A DNA stretch of 26,843 nt from GCA-2687025 sp964473525 (GCA_964473525.1 CAYYPK010000067.1:1-26843), one strand, 5' to 3'. Shown: positions 1 through 8,645, counted from the first letter of the stretch. Translations and numbers: made by a program. The notes: a model not told the origin generated them from the letters alone.

Positions 1-253
1 ACGCTGGCTCGCCCGGACATCCCACTGTAGACGTAGCGCCAACCTGCGGTTGTAACACTAGCCTTCCCCTTCCGAAGGGGGAAGGGACGCGTCCGCTGGC
101 GCTGCATCAGTCTGGCGAAGCCGCCCTATGGCGTGCCAGTGGCGTCAGCCTCAGCGAGAGGCGGTCAGGTGATTGCGGCGCGGCATACGATAGCAGCCGT
201 CGTGATCGTCGCGGCCAGAGCCCTGCTGCCTGCGACCTGCGGATCGGCGCGAA
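1..253. other. Intergenic region downstream of the first WD40 gene
   Basis: No convincing coding region was seen on either strand. The stretch follows the stop codon of the minus-strand WD40 gene ending at 254. It holds two short inverted repeats: an imperfect hairpin at 62-85 (listed separately) and a 5-bp stem with a 5-base loop at 148-162 (GCCTC, loop AGCGA, GAGGC). Neither is followed by a clear T tract on either strand, so a terminator role for the minus-strand operon is only possible. Confidence 0.5.
62..85. repeat. Imperfect hairpin of C-rich/G-rich arms
   Basis: The left arm CCTTCCCCTT pairs with the right arm AAGGGGGAAGG, giving about ten pairs with one bulged G and a three-base loop. 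It could be a terminator stem for the leftward WD40 operon or a copy of a dispersed intergenic repeat. No second copy was noticed in this window. Confidence 0.4.
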
Positions 254-2608
254 TCACTTGTGCATGACGATGCGTCGCGTCTCTCGGTGCGCGCCTGCCG
301 TCAGCTCGACGAAGTACACGCCGCTTGCCGTCGCCTCGCCCTCGTCCGTGCGCCCGTTCCAGTACGCGGCCCGGTCCTTCGTCCGGTACGCGCCGGGCTG
401 GCGCTGACCCAAGTCCATGTAGCGCACGCGGTTCCCGGCGGAATCGTAGATCGACACGGTCACGTTGGCGGCGCCGCTCAGGTCGAAGGGGATCCAGGTC
501 TCCGGGTTGAACGGGTTGGGGTAGTTGGGGAGGGCGGCGGTCGCATACGGCGCGAGACCGTCACGCTTCGTCTGCGCCCAAGTGGCTTGTGCCTTCCCCT
601 GTGCCTCCACCGCGGTCGGGACGTCGGTCGGGACATCAGAAATCGACCAAAGGAACACGCCATCTCCGCCAGCCGCCAGAAGCGTGCCATCTGGACTGAA
701 TCCCAAGGCGTGCTGGAAGCTGCCATCGGGACCCGTGAGAGTCGCGATTTCCTGGCGCGATGCGACGTCCCACACCGTCCCGGTACCGAAGTTGCCAATG
801 CTTGCCAGCATCCGGCCGTCCGGGCTGAACGAAATCGCCCGGGATCTGTCGGGCGCATCAAGAACGGCCGCCTCCCTGCTGGCGGCGACATCCCAAAGCC
901 TGGTCGTCAGGTCGCGGCCTCCAGTTGCGAGGAGCCGTCCGTCCGGGCTGAACTCAAGATCGAGGATGACCTGTTCGTGTCCATGCCATCGCGCGTACTC
1001 CGCTGCCATGGCGACATCAGTTCCGATCGCGCGCGCCGCGTTGAGGACCTCGGCGACGTCCCAGAGCCAGACCGCGTTGGGCGCGCTCCTTTCGCCGTTC
1101 ATGCTGGCTGCGGCAAGAATGCTGCCGTCTGGGCTGGACGCCACCGAGTAGGTCGCGTCAGCGTGTCCGACGACTGTGGCGAGGCGCCGTCGTGACGCGA
1201 CATCCCAGATCGTCACGGCCTGGTCCCTACTGCCGATCGCGAGCAGCTGTCCGTCCGGTGTGAAGGCGGGAGGGCCGTATCCTGGCAGGCGGCCGGTTGG
1301 CCGCCGTGTCGCCACATCCCACAGCGTGACGCCCGTGGAGCCACCGGCTGCAAGCACTCTCCCATCCGGGCTGAACACGGGGTCATACAGCGCGTTCTCC
1401 GCGTCGGAGAGGGTGTCCACACGCCGCCCTGACGCGATATCCCACAATACGACTTCGCCCGTCTGTCCTCCAGAGGTCGCGATCGTCTGCCCGTCCGGGC
1501 TGAACGACAGCTTGTTCACACGCGAGATCGGCGGCCCGAACGAGTCGATCTGCTGGCGGGACGCGAGATCCCAGACTCTTACGGCGTCCGCCGTAGGCTT
1601 GGGATCCGTGCCTAGCATGCTGCCGCTGATGAGAGAGCCGCCGTCTGGCCGAAATGCCACCATGATGACCGCGCCTTCAGTGCCGCCAGCCAGCGCCACG
1701 GTCGCGCGCGCCGATGCAACGTCCCAAAGCCTGACGGAGTGGTCATCACCGCCCGTCGCAAGCGTCTGACCGTCCAGACTGAACGCCACTGAGCGGACGG
1801 CGCCCGTGTGGCCGGCGAGCGTCGCGACCTGTAGCCGGTCGCGGAGGTTCCACAGCCTAGCAGTGTCATCGCCGCCACTGGCGAGTGTACCGCCGTCTGG
1901 GCTGAACGCCAGGCAGTTGACCCCGCCGGTGTGACCGACAAGCGTGGCGATCTCTTGTCGTGATCCGACACTCCAAAGCTTGATGGTATCGTCGCCGCCA
2001 GCGGCCGCCACGACATCGCCTCCCGGGCTGAAAGCAACGGAACGCGCGCGCCTGTGGACGCCAAGCACAGCTACCTTTCGACGTGCCGCGACACTCCATA
2101 GGGCGACCTCGTGGAAGCTGCCGGCAAGGGGCTCACCGTCCGGGTCGTACCCGGCGTAGACGCCAGCAATGGACTTCCCGTCCGGGCTGTACGCCAGCGA
2201 GCGGCCGCGCCCTTGAAGTCTCCCGATCTCCTTGCCGGAGCGGGCATCTCTGAGGGTGATGTAGTCTGAATACAGCGGCCCGGGGGCAGCCATCGTGGCC
2301 TCGTCGGCGCTGAACGCAGGGCTGTAGAGCGGGCCCTTGAGCAGACGGATGGGCCTTCCGCTCCCGGCGTCGATTACCTGCAGTTCGCCGTAGCCGGTAC
2401 CGACGACGAGGAGATTGCCCAGTGGCAGGTAGAGCATGGCGCCGGGCCTGTACAGGCCGATACGCCCAACGGCGGTGATCTCCTCAGTGGCGGCGTGCGC
2501 GGCAAGGGATGGAACGAACAGAGCCACGAGAAGGAGAGACCGCCACCCACCCACCGCCATCAACGTGGTGTAGGCGCTCGCCGAAACTGACGGCCGTCCA
2601 AGATGCAT
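254..2608 (-). CDS. Secreted WD40-repeat protein with C-terminal PNPFNP sorting-type module (paralog A)
   Basis: This encodes a 784-aa extracytoplasmic beta-propeller protein, probably a scaffold or binding protein; no catalytic motif is visible. A hydrophobic segment around residues 23-41 ends AHA, a plausible signal-peptidase I site. About 13 WD40 blades follow (FSPDG turns and blade ends such as LWDVAS), enough for two seven-bladed propellers. A linker (VEAQGKAQATWAQTK) leads to the last 90 residues, from NYPNPFNPETWIPF at 695, with the FlgD-like pattern YxxGxxxSGVYFxEL and a basic C-terminus. The start at 2608 is chosen because AGGGAG lies nine bases upstream; an in-frame Met at 2560 would also give a signal peptide but has no such site. 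The 13-base gap to the upstream paralog indicates co-transcription. Ligand and function are unknown. Confidence 0.93.
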   Translation of the reverse strand: MHLGRPSVSASAYTTLMAVGGWRSLLLVALFVPSLAAHAATEEITAVGRIGLYRPGAMLYLPLGNLLVVGTGYGELQVIDAGSGRPIRLLKGPLYSPAFSADEATMAAPGPLYSDYITLRDARSGKEIGRLQGRGRSLAYSPDGKSIAGVYAGYDPDGEPLAGSFHEVALWSVAARRKVAVLGVHRRARSVAFSPGGDVVAAAGGDDTIKLWSVGSRQEIATLVGHTGGVNCLAFSPDGGTLASGGDDTARLWNLRDRLQVATLAGHTGAVRSVAFSLDGQTLATGGDDHSVRLWDVASARATVALAGGTEGAVIMVAFRPDGGSLISGSMLGTDPKPTADAVRVWDLASRQQIDSFGPPISRVNKLSFSPDGQTIATSGGQTGEVVLWDIASGRRVDTLSDAENALYDPVFSPDGRVLAAGGSTGVTLWDVATRRPTGRLPGYGPPAFTPDGQLLAIGSRDQAVTIWDVASRRRLATVVGHADATYSVASSPDGSILAAASMNGERSAPNAVWLWDVAEVLNAARAIGTDVAMAAEYARWHGHEQVILDLEFSPDGRLLATGGRDLTTRLWDVAASREAAVLDAPDRSRAISFSPDGRMLASIGNFGTGTVWDVASRQEIATLTGPDGSFQHALGFSPDGTLLAAGGDGVFLWSISDVPTDVPTAVEAQGKAQATWAQTKRDGLAPYATAALPNYPNPFNPETWIPFDLSGAANVTVSIYDSAGNRVRYMDLGQRQPGAYRTKDRAAYWNGRTDEGEATASGVYFVELTAGAHRETRRIVMHK

Positions 2609-2617
2609 CTGCCTCAG

Positions 2618-2623
2618 CTCCCT
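2618..2623 (-). promoter_or_regulatory. Shine-Dalgarno AGGGAG overlapping the upstream stop codon
   Basis: On the minus strand AGGGAG lies nine bases before the ATG at 2608 and overlaps the TAG stop (2624-2622) of the upstream paralog. It supports the long start of the downstream gene and suggests that ribosomes terminating on the first gene help load the second. Confidence 0.6.
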
Positions 2624-4949
2624 ACTTCCGTAGCGCGATACGTCGAGCGCTCCTATGGCTCCCCGCTACCAGCTCCGCGAAGTACACTCCGCTGCCGACC
2701 TCCTCACCTTGTCCGTTGCGGCCGTCCCAGTATGCGGCCCGGTGTCGGGCGCGGTACGCGCCTGCGGGCCGCGCGCCGAGGTCCAGCCGCCGGAGGACGC
2801 GGCCTGCGGTGTCGTGGATCGAGATCGTAACCTCGGCGGCGGCGCTCAGGTCGAAGGGAATCCACGTCTCGGGGTTGAACGGGTTGGGGTAGTTGGGGAG
2901 GACGGTCGTGCTGCTTGGGGTCGCCGCCGTCTGCTTGATGTACCCCCACCTCGAGTCGGTCTTGCCTCTTGCGTCCACCGTCGCTGCCACGACGGAGGCG
3001 TCGGCGATCTCCCACAGGAGCACCCCGTCGCCGCCGGAGGCCAGGAGCGTGCCGTCCGGGCTGAACTCTAACGCGAATATGAACGGATAACGGTGCCCCC
3101 CTACGGTCGCTATCTCCTGGAACGACGGGACATCCCACAGTCGGGTGGCTTCCCCGTACCCCACGCTAGTCATGAGCCGACCGGTGGGGCTCAGAGTGAG
3201 GGCTCTTGACCGGCCCGCCGCATCCAGGTTGGCGATCTCTGCGTCAGTGGTCATGTCCCAGATTCGCACGCTTCCGTCTCGGCTGCCGCTCGCCAGGAGG
3301 CGCCCGTCGAGCGTGAACTCCAGACCCGTGACATGCTGTGTGTGCCCACGCAGTTGGGCAAGTTCCGCCCGCAGCGGAACATCAGGTCCGGTCGCGCCAC
3401 CCGCTCGTCGCACGAGGTCCAGATCCCACACGCGTGTGATGTGGTCCGCATCGCCCGCGGCGAGGACCGTGCCGTCAGGACTGACGCCCAGGGAGGTGTT
3501 CCGCTCCGCGTGTCCATCAAGCGTAGCGACCTTCCGCCCCGACGCGACATCCCACAGGACGATATGCTCGCCCGCCGTCAGGAGGCCGCTGCCATCCGGC
3601 GTAAAGGTGAGGGCAAATACTTCGCCGGCCTCGACGGTTGGTACCTCCTGCCGTCGGGCGACGTCCCAGGCTCTCACTCCCCCGTCGGTCGCAGCCATGA
3701 GTGTCGATCCGTTGGGAGCGAACTCCAGCGTGCCCAGCCGAATGGCGCCGGCGAGCGTGCCGACGCGCCTCCGCGAGGGAACATCCCATAGGACGATTTC
3801 CTCCTCCCAACCCTCGGCGGCGAGGATGCTCCCGTCCGGGCTGAACGCGAGCGTGCTGACGTGGGCGAAGTAATCCCCGAAGGCGTCAGCCACTTTTTGA
3901 GTCGCCAGATCCCAGCGTCGCATGCGCGGGCCCGTAGGGATGTCCCCCGGGAAATGACTCCACGGGCCCGAATGCCCGCTCACCAGAGACGCGCCATCCT
4001 CACTGAACGCCGCCATGACAACGGGCCCGTCGTGTCCAACGAGCGTAGCTGTCTGGCGACCCGACGCGACATCCCAAAGCTTGATGGTGTGGTCGCGGCT
4101 GCCGCTTACGAGCGACCGACCATCGGGGCTGAATGCCACTGAAGTCACCGCGTCGTCGTGCCCTGCAAGCGTCGCCATCGCGGCCCGGCTCGCAAGATCC
4201 CACAGCCTGATAGTGTGGTCATCGCTGCCAGTCGCGAGCAGGCCTCCGCCGCCATCGAATGCGATGGTGTTGACCGCATCCGTATGGCCCGCCAGAGAGG
4301 CGGTCTCCTGTCGGGTCGCGGTGTCCCATAGGGTCACCGTGGCGTCGCTGCGCGCGCTCGCGAGAGTCGTACCGTCCGGACTGAAAGCCACGTCGTAGAC
4401 GGTCCCGTCGGCCACGGACACGGGGTCAGCCTCCGGCCGGGTCAGATCCCACAGGTCGAGACCCCGCCAACCCCCAGCCAGCGTCTCGCCATCAGGACTG
4501 AACGCCAACGAGTGGACGAGGCGGTCAGGCTTTGGCAGTCTGGCGACCTCGCGACCGGTCTGGATGTCCAGGAGGCTAACGTAGCCCTCGGTCGTACCGG
4601 CCGCCGCGGTCGCGCCATCCGGGGAGAATCCGATGCCTCTGCTATAGCCCGGGAAGGAGCTGGTGGGCGTCGGTGGGATGAACGGGAACATGACGACCGG
4701 CTTGCCCGTTGCGGCGTCGATCACCTGGGCGTCGGGGAGGGAATCAGCGATGTTGCCGGTACACACCCCGATGAGGTCGCCGCGAGGGGCATACACCATG
4801 GAGCGCACGCCCGGTAGGCCGAGGCGGCCGATCGGCTTGGGTTGGGTCGCCGTGGCGTCGGTCGCGCTGAGCAAGCAGTAGAGGGCGGCCAGCAGCGCGT
4901 ACCGCGCGTGCTCCCTACCGAGCCTGCTCCCGCTCCGCCGCGTTGTCAT
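2622..4949 (-). CDS. Secreted WD40-repeat protein with C-terminal PNPFNP sorting-type module (paralog B)
   Basis: This 775-aa protein has the same architecture as the gene that follows it. It has a basic N-terminus, a hydrophobic core (ALLAALYCLLSA) and a probable cleavage near ATA, then about 13 WD40 blades (VAFSPDG, TIRLWDLAS, TIKLWDVAS and similar). The linker VDARGKTDSRWGYIKQ precedes the 90-residue NYPNPFNPETWIPF module from residue 686, which ends RRIALRK. The ATG at 4949 is chosen because GAGGCGAGG lies shortly upstream; a GTG eight codons further up keeps the frame but is less attractive. It is the first gene of a two-gene minus-strand operon and is clearly paralogous to its neighbour, so the pair looks like a tandem duplication. 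Its role is probably extracellular binding or scaffolding; the partner cannot be read from the sequence. Confidence 0.93.
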   Translation of the reverse strand: MTTRRSGSRLGREHARYALLAALYCLLSATDATATQPKPIGRLGLPGVRSMVYAPRGDLIGVCTGNIADSLPDAQVIDAATGKPVVMFPFIPPTPTSSFPGYSRGIGFSPDGATAAAGTTEGYVSLLDIQTGREVARLPKPDRLVHSLAFSPDGETLAGGWRGLDLWDLTRPEADPVSVADGTVYDVAFSPDGTTLASARSDATVTLWDTATRQETASLAGHTDAVNTIAFDGGGGLLATGSDDHTIRLWDLASRAAMATLAGHDDAVTSVAFSPDGRSLVSGSRDHTIKLWDVASGRQTATLVGHDGPVVMAAFSEDGASLVSGHSGPWSHFPGDIPTGPRMRRWDLATQKVADAFGDYFAHVSTLAFSPDGSILAAEGWEEEIVLWDVPSRRRVGTLAGAIRLGTLEFAPNGSTLMAATDGGVRAWDVARRQEVPTVEAGEVFALTFTPDGSGLLTAGEHIVLWDVASGRKVATLDGHAERNTSLGVSPDGTVLAAGDADHITRVWDLDLVRRAGGATGPDVPLRAELAQLRGHTQHVTGLEFTLDGRLLASGSRDGSVRIWDMTTDAEIANLDAAGRSRALTLSPTGRLMTSVGYGEATRLWDVPSFQEIATVGGHRYPFIFALEFSPDGTLLASGGDGVLLWEIADASVVAATVDARGKTDSRWGYIKQTAATPSSTTVLPNYPNPFNPETWIPFDLSAAAEVTISIHDTAGRVLRRLDLGARPAGAYRARHRAAYWDGRNGQGEEVGSGVYFAELVAGSHRSARRIALRK

Positions 4950-5466
4950 GCTATGGCCTCGCCTCGCTGCCACCGCTCGCCCGAAGGCGCTGGCGACGGT
5001 CTCCGCCTGTGTAGCCCGCGCCGCTCATCGCGCTGACCTCGCGACGCGCACGAGCCATTTGCCCTCGTTGCGCTACATGCCAGGCGTGTAGAATCCAGCT
5101 GGGGTCAGTCTAACGCCTGCTGACGGGTCGCGCCAGCGGCAATGCGAAAGACCAGCCGTGGATCCGTGCTGAGCCGCAGGGCGGAGTACGGTCTGTCAGC
5201 ATGGGGTGCGACAGATGCCTCGGCAACGAGAGCCCGACCGTTGGGCGCGCGAGGCGGATCGCTCGCAACCCAGGACGGGCCGATCGCTGACCCGGTCGAG
5301 GTCGATGGCGGAGACCGTGTCCGCTGGGAAGTGATTGGCTCGCACTGCGGGCCGCGTCCGCCACCGGGCGGCGACGGCATGCTCTCGGAATTGGGTCGGT
5401 AACGTCGCTCGCGGGGCCGCCCGCTCGATGCGCCCTCCGCCAGGCGTTGGGCGCGAAGGGGAGTCG
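4950..5466. other. Intergenic region upstream of the WD40 operon
   Basis: This 517-base stretch holds no gene I can support. The minus-strand frame 5380-5105 is open for 91 codons, and part of it reads plausibly as protein, but it has no good ribosome-binding site, is rich in Pro/Ser/Arg and matches no family I know. The overlapping plus-strand frame at 5142-5402 is equally unconvincing. The part next to 4949 should carry the WD40 operon promoter; an imperfect 19-bp palindrome lies at 5073-5091 and a perfect 8-bp one (CCAGCTGG) at 5095-5102. Confidence 0.5.
5073..5091. promoter_or_regulatory. Imperfect 19-bp palindrome, candidate operator
   Basis: CTACATGCCAGGCGTGTAG is symmetric about the central A at 5082, with eight of nine base pairs matching. 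It lies 124 bases upstream of the ATG of the leftward WD40 operon, a suitable place for a regulator to bind. A palindrome of this quality should occur a few times by chance in a window this long, so position is the main argument. Confidence 0.3.
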
Positions 5467-5697
5467 CTATGGGCGGCGCGTTTTACGGGCGAGTCGACCG
5501 ATCGCTGCCCCGAGATGTCGGAACTCGCTGGCGATGAACCGCCAATACGATGGGCCGTGTGGCCGCGCCACGACCGTCCGGGGCAGCGGAGCGGTTGGCC
5601 GAGCGCCGCGCTCCGCCTCCCGTCGCTGCATCATCTCCTGGGCGAGCTGCCGTTTGCGTCGTAGCATCGCGACCGTGACCGCGCCTGCGTGGATCAT
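5467..5697 (-). CDS. Small basic hypothetical protein (76 aa)
   Basis: The ORF starts at an ATG preceded by a perfect AGGAGG (5705-5710) with seven-base spacing, the best ribosome-binding site in the window. It encodes a 76-residue, strongly basic, Arg-rich protein. Residues 9-32 (MLRRKRQLAQEMMQRREAERGAR) are probably helical, a Pro-containing linker follows, and the C-terminal part (YWRFIASEFRHLGAAIGRLARK) looks amphipathic. I recognise no family. It lies 70 bases after the 555-aa gene on the same strand and may be its downstream operon partner. The frame stays open upstream into that gene, so the Shine-Dalgarno sequence is what sets this start. Confidence 0.5.
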   Translation of the reverse strand: MIHAGAVTVAMLRRKRQLAQEMMQRREAERGARPTAPLPRTVVARPHGPSYWRFIASEFRHLGAAIGRLARKTRRP

Positions 5698-5704
5698 GGC
5701 TTCG

Positions 5705-5710
5705 CCTCCT
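5705..5710 (-). promoter_or_regulatory. Consensus Shine-Dalgarno AGGAGG
   Basis: The minus strand reads AGGAGG, then seven bases, then the ATG at 5697. This site is the main evidence that the 76-codon ORF is translated. Confidence 0.55.
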
Positions 5711-5767
5711 GAAACGAGGTTAGCACCTGGTCGACGAACACGCCAACGCGGGGAACGCTGGGCTGGT

Positions 5768-7435
5768 TCAATCCATCGCGAGCCCGAAGGCGGGCCAGTG
5801 AAGCCGCAGTTCATCGGTGTCGTTGCGAACGGGCGCCGCCACGTGCCCGTTGGCGTCCACCCGTCGCAGGTGCAGCCCGGCGCCAACGCGCACGCGGCTG
5901 GGGTTGTGGAAGTCGAACCCCGCGCGCGGGCCTTCGTAGCACACGGCATCTACATAGGCGACGTCTCCAGACTGGCCGCACTCCCACCGCACGTCGTGGC
6001 CAAAGTAGACGCCGGGCAGCACGTGTACCACAGCTTCCCGATGTCCGGCGCGCAAGGCGAACGTGCTCGCGTTCAGTTGGCAGGCCGAGACGCCGACACC
6101 CTGAAGCTGGTACCGCGCGCGGAACGACTCCGCGTGGAAGACGCCGTCCTCGGGCCGGTCGAGCTGCCCGTGCCAGTCGCCGCCGTCGGGTCGCGTGCCG
6201 AACCGTGTCAACACCGCCGGGCCAGCCTGCGCGTTCTCAACCGTTGCCGACGCGAAGTCGCGCCCATCGTGCAGGAAGCGCAGCCGCAAACAGACCGCTG
6301 CGTCCTCGTCGGTTCGCCAGTAGCCGAGTAGCACGCGGCGTTGGGTCCAGAAGTACCCGCGGTTCATCGAACCCAAGCAGGCGTCCTCGTCTAGCCACGT
6401 GGAGCCGGTCGTGGACCGCGCGGCATCCTTCTCGCGGATCAGCGTCTGATGTCGCTCGTAAGGGGTAACGGGGAGCGCCTCGAAGCGGCGACGTATGTCT
6501 TCCGGGCAGGGCAACGAAGGGAACAGGGGCGGCTCTCCCGCGTCCGGTCGGGGAGCGGCGAGAGCGCCGTCCGAGGCGCGGTAGGGCAGAGCCAGACCCG
6601 TGCCGTTCACGAGCTTCGCCGCCGTCGACTCCGGCAGCCAGTCGCTGTACGCGCGGCTCTGCGGCCCGACGAACTGCGCGGTAGCCGGATGGTAGTACGC
6701 CGCGATGGATTCCCAGGCGAAACGGCGTAGCGACTCCGCGTGCTCACGAGTCTCTGAGTCGCGTACGATCGCGAGCGGGCGTTCCAGTTCGGCCAACGCT
6801 ACGAACGTGTACGTAGGACTGTTGAATTCGTTGAAGCTCCCATGGTACCGCGCGTGTTCCACGCTCTTGCGGAGCCGTTCGCGGCCGTAGACGAGGAGCG
6901 CGTCGTCGGCCAGCAACTCGCCCGCCGCCGCCGTCACTCCGCCGCCCATGATGGCAATGTTGGTGTAGCCCGGGCCGACATCGCGTCGCACGATGGCGGC
7001 GGCCGCGTGTCCGAGCGACGCGCGCATCTCCTCGGCGAGGGACGCGGGCACGCGGTCAGGGAGCCGCGCGAGGATCGTCGCCAGCGTGGCGCCGAGGAAG
7101 TCCGCCCAGTTCCAGTCGGGCGGTCGCATGTCTTCGAGCGGCTCTTCGAGATACCACGACCATATACCGTAGGTGGCGCTGTCCGGGTCGGTATCCTGCA
7201 ACGAGATCACCTTGCGGATGACCTCGTGGGCGCGGTCCTGATGGCTCCGGGAGTCGCTCATCAGCAACTGGTGACCGTACCGCAACGAATCCCGGGTAGA
7301 GTGCACCGGCGTGCCCGGCGTCAGCGCGGTGTGATAGCCGATCCCGCCAATGACGTCGGTCGTCATCCTCGCTTCGGGGTCGTAGCGCGGTTCCATGCGC
7401 GCCAGGTACTGCGCGAGGAGCTCTTCGGCGGACAT
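5768..7435 (-). CDS. Hypothetical protein, possible alpha/alpha-toroid (six-hairpin) carbohydrate-active fold
   Basis: This 555-aa protein has no signal peptide. The N-terminal half (about residues 1-290) is helical, with short motifs reminiscent of six-hairpin or heparinase-II/III-like proteins: GYTNIAIM around 156-163 and EFNSPTYT at 203-210. Residues from about 340 to the end look beta-rich, as in the C-terminal sandwich of many polysaccharide lyases. I cannot name a family or assign catalytic residues, so enzyme activity is inference. The ATG at 7435 has GGAGG eight bases upstream. The gene is divergent from a Gfo/Idh/MocA oxidoreductase, a pairing compatible with sugar or uronate metabolism. 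A 76-aa ORF follows on the same strand. Confidence 0.85.
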   Translation of the reverse strand: MSAEELLAQYLARMEPRYDPEARMTTDVIGGIGYHTALTPGTPVHSTRDSLRYGHQLLMSDSRSHQDRAHEVIRKVISLQDTDPDSATYGIWSWYLEEPLEDMRPPDWNWADFLGATLATILARLPDRVPASLAEEMRASLGHAAAAIVRRDVGPGYTNIAIMGGGVTAAAGELLADDALLVYGRERLRKSVEHARYHGSFNEFNSPTYTFVALAELERPLAIVRDSETREHAESLRRFAWESIAAYYHPATAQFVGPQSRAYSDWLPESTAAKLVNGTGLALPYRASDGALAAPRPDAGEPPLFPSLPCPEDIRRRFEALPVTPYERHQTLIREKDAARSTTGSTWLDEDACLGSMNRGYFWTQRRVLLGYWRTDEDAAVCLRLRFLHDGRDFASATVENAQAGPAVLTRFGTRPDGGDWHGQLDRPEDGVFHAESFRARYQLQGVGVSACQLNASTFALRAGHREAVVHVLPGVYFGHDVRWECGQSGDVAYVDAVCYEGPRAGFDFHNPSRVRVGAGLHLRRVDANGHVAAPVRNDTDELRLHWPAFGLAMD

Positions 7436-7562
7436 GTGCGCGGCCTCCGACGGGAGCGGTGTGGGGAGCGTCGCGTGAACGTGGCCGTGGTTTGCGATAC
7501 AGTTGCCAAGCGCGTCTCACACACACGAATAGCCGTCGACGCGGCAGGGAGTATGCGGGGCA
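7436..7562. promoter_or_regulatory. Divergent intergenic region
   Basis: These 127 bases separate the starts of the leftward 555-aa gene and the rightward oxidoreductase operon and must hold at least one promoter, probably two. No convincing -35/-10 pair or operator could be singled out. The Shine-Dalgarno for the leftward gene (GGAGG) lies at its left edge. Confidence 0.45.
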
Positions 7563-8645
7563 ATGGCCGAACGGGTCAAACTGGGCTACGTGGGGTGCGG
7601 CTTCATGGCGCAGAAGGTGCACATCCCCAACTTCATGAGCATCCCCGAATGCGAGCTTGTCGCGGTCGCCGAGGCCCGACCTCGGTTGGGGGCGCTCGTG
7701 CGCGACCGGCTGCGCATCCCCACGCTCTACGCGTCGCACGAGGAACTCGCCGCCGATCCCCAAGTCGATGCCGTTGCGGTGTCCGCAGGATTCTCGTTGC
7801 AGGGCGACATCGCGCGCGACCTGCTCGCAGCGGGCAAACACGTCTTCATGGAGAAGCCGATGGCGGTCTCCGTGGAGCAGGGCGAGGCGGTCGTGGGCGC
7901 CGCGGAGGCCACGGGCAAGACGCTCATGGTCGGTTACATGAAGCGTTACGACGCCGGCAACGTCCTCATGCGCGACCAGATACGCTCCTTCCGCGAGAGC
8001 GACGAGCTCGGGGCGCTGACCTACGCGCGCAACCACGGCTTCTGCGGCGACTGGATATGCAACCTCGACACGCCGATGGACTCGACTGACGAGTCCATGC
8101 CCTCCGCGCCGGCGGTCACGCCCGAGTGGCTCCCCGACGATTGGGTCAACCCGTACCTCGGCTACTTGCAGCAATACACGCACAACGTGAACCTGCTGCG
8201 CTACTTTCTGGACGCAGGGGACGACGTGACCGTCCGCGTGGTGGATCTCAATGACGACGGCTACGAGGGCGTCACGATCTTCGATATGGCTGGCACGCGC
8301 GTCGTCCTGGAGACCGGCTCGGTCAGTCACTACCGCTGGGACGAGCACACGCAGGTATACTTCCGGCACGGCTGGGTCCACACGTGGGCGCCGCCCCTGC
8401 TCCTTAAGAACACGCCCGCGGAGGTGGAGATCTACCGCGCTGGCGACGAACAGACTATATCGCGCCCCGTCGCGAAGCCGCGGTGGACCTGGGCATACAA
8501 GCGCGAGGCGGAGCACTTCATAGAACGCGTTGCCGACGGAGGCTCCGTCGACTCCTCGGGCGCGGACACCCTGACGGACGTTCGTCTGTTTGAGGACATC
8601 TACCGCATCTTCCTGGAAAGCCGGTTGGGGACGAGCCTGAGTTGA
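7563..8645 (+). CDS. Gfo/Idh/MocA family NAD(P)-dependent oxidoreductase
   Basis: This 360-aa cytoplasmic protein has the usual length for its family, whose members mostly oxidise or reduce sugars, inositols or amino sugars with NAD(P). The N-terminal Rossmann fold shows the dinucleotide loop GYVGCGFMA (8-16) and an acidic strand end (VAVAE). The family signature EKPM, with the conserved Lys98, is at 97-100, and GYMKRYD at 124-130 is the usual following strand. The C-terminal half is the beta-sheet substrate domain, with QQYTHNVNLLRYF where the family often carries its active-site His; that assignment is tentative. The substrate cannot be told. It is the first gene of a plus-strand operon: its TGA overlaps the TTG start of the cysteine desulfurase gene by four bases. 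Confidence 0.92.
   Translation: MAERVKLGYVGCGFMAQKVHIPNFMSIPECELVAVAEARPRLGALVRDRLRIPTLYASHEELAADPQVDAVAVSAGFSLQGDIARDLLAAGKHVFMEKPMAVSVEQGEAVVGAAEATGKTLMVGYMKRYDAGNVLMRDQIRSFRESDELGALTYARNHGFCGDWICNLDTPMDSTDESMPSAPAVTPEWLPDDWVNPYLGYLQQYTHNVNLLRYFLDAGDDVTVRVVDLNDDGYEGVTIFDMAGTRVVLETGSVSHYRWDEHTQVYFRHGWVHTWAPPLLLKNTPAEVEIYRAGDEQTISRPVAKPRWTWAYKREAEHFIERVADGGSVDSSGADTLTDVRLFEDIYRIFLESRLGTSLS

Noticed and set aside
1..30. Minus-strand reading LQWDVRAS resembling a WD40 blade end at the left edge
   Set aside because: Only about eight residues resemble a blade, a stop codon lies shortly upstream in the same frame, and no further blade is visible in 1-253; chance is more likely than a third WD40 gene or remnant.
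260..4881. Long plus-strand open frames opposite the WD40 genes
   Set aside because: They are antisense shadows of repetitive GC-rich coding DNA: Arg/Pro/Ser-rich, no ribosome-binding sites, and the minus strand encodes clear WD40 repeats.
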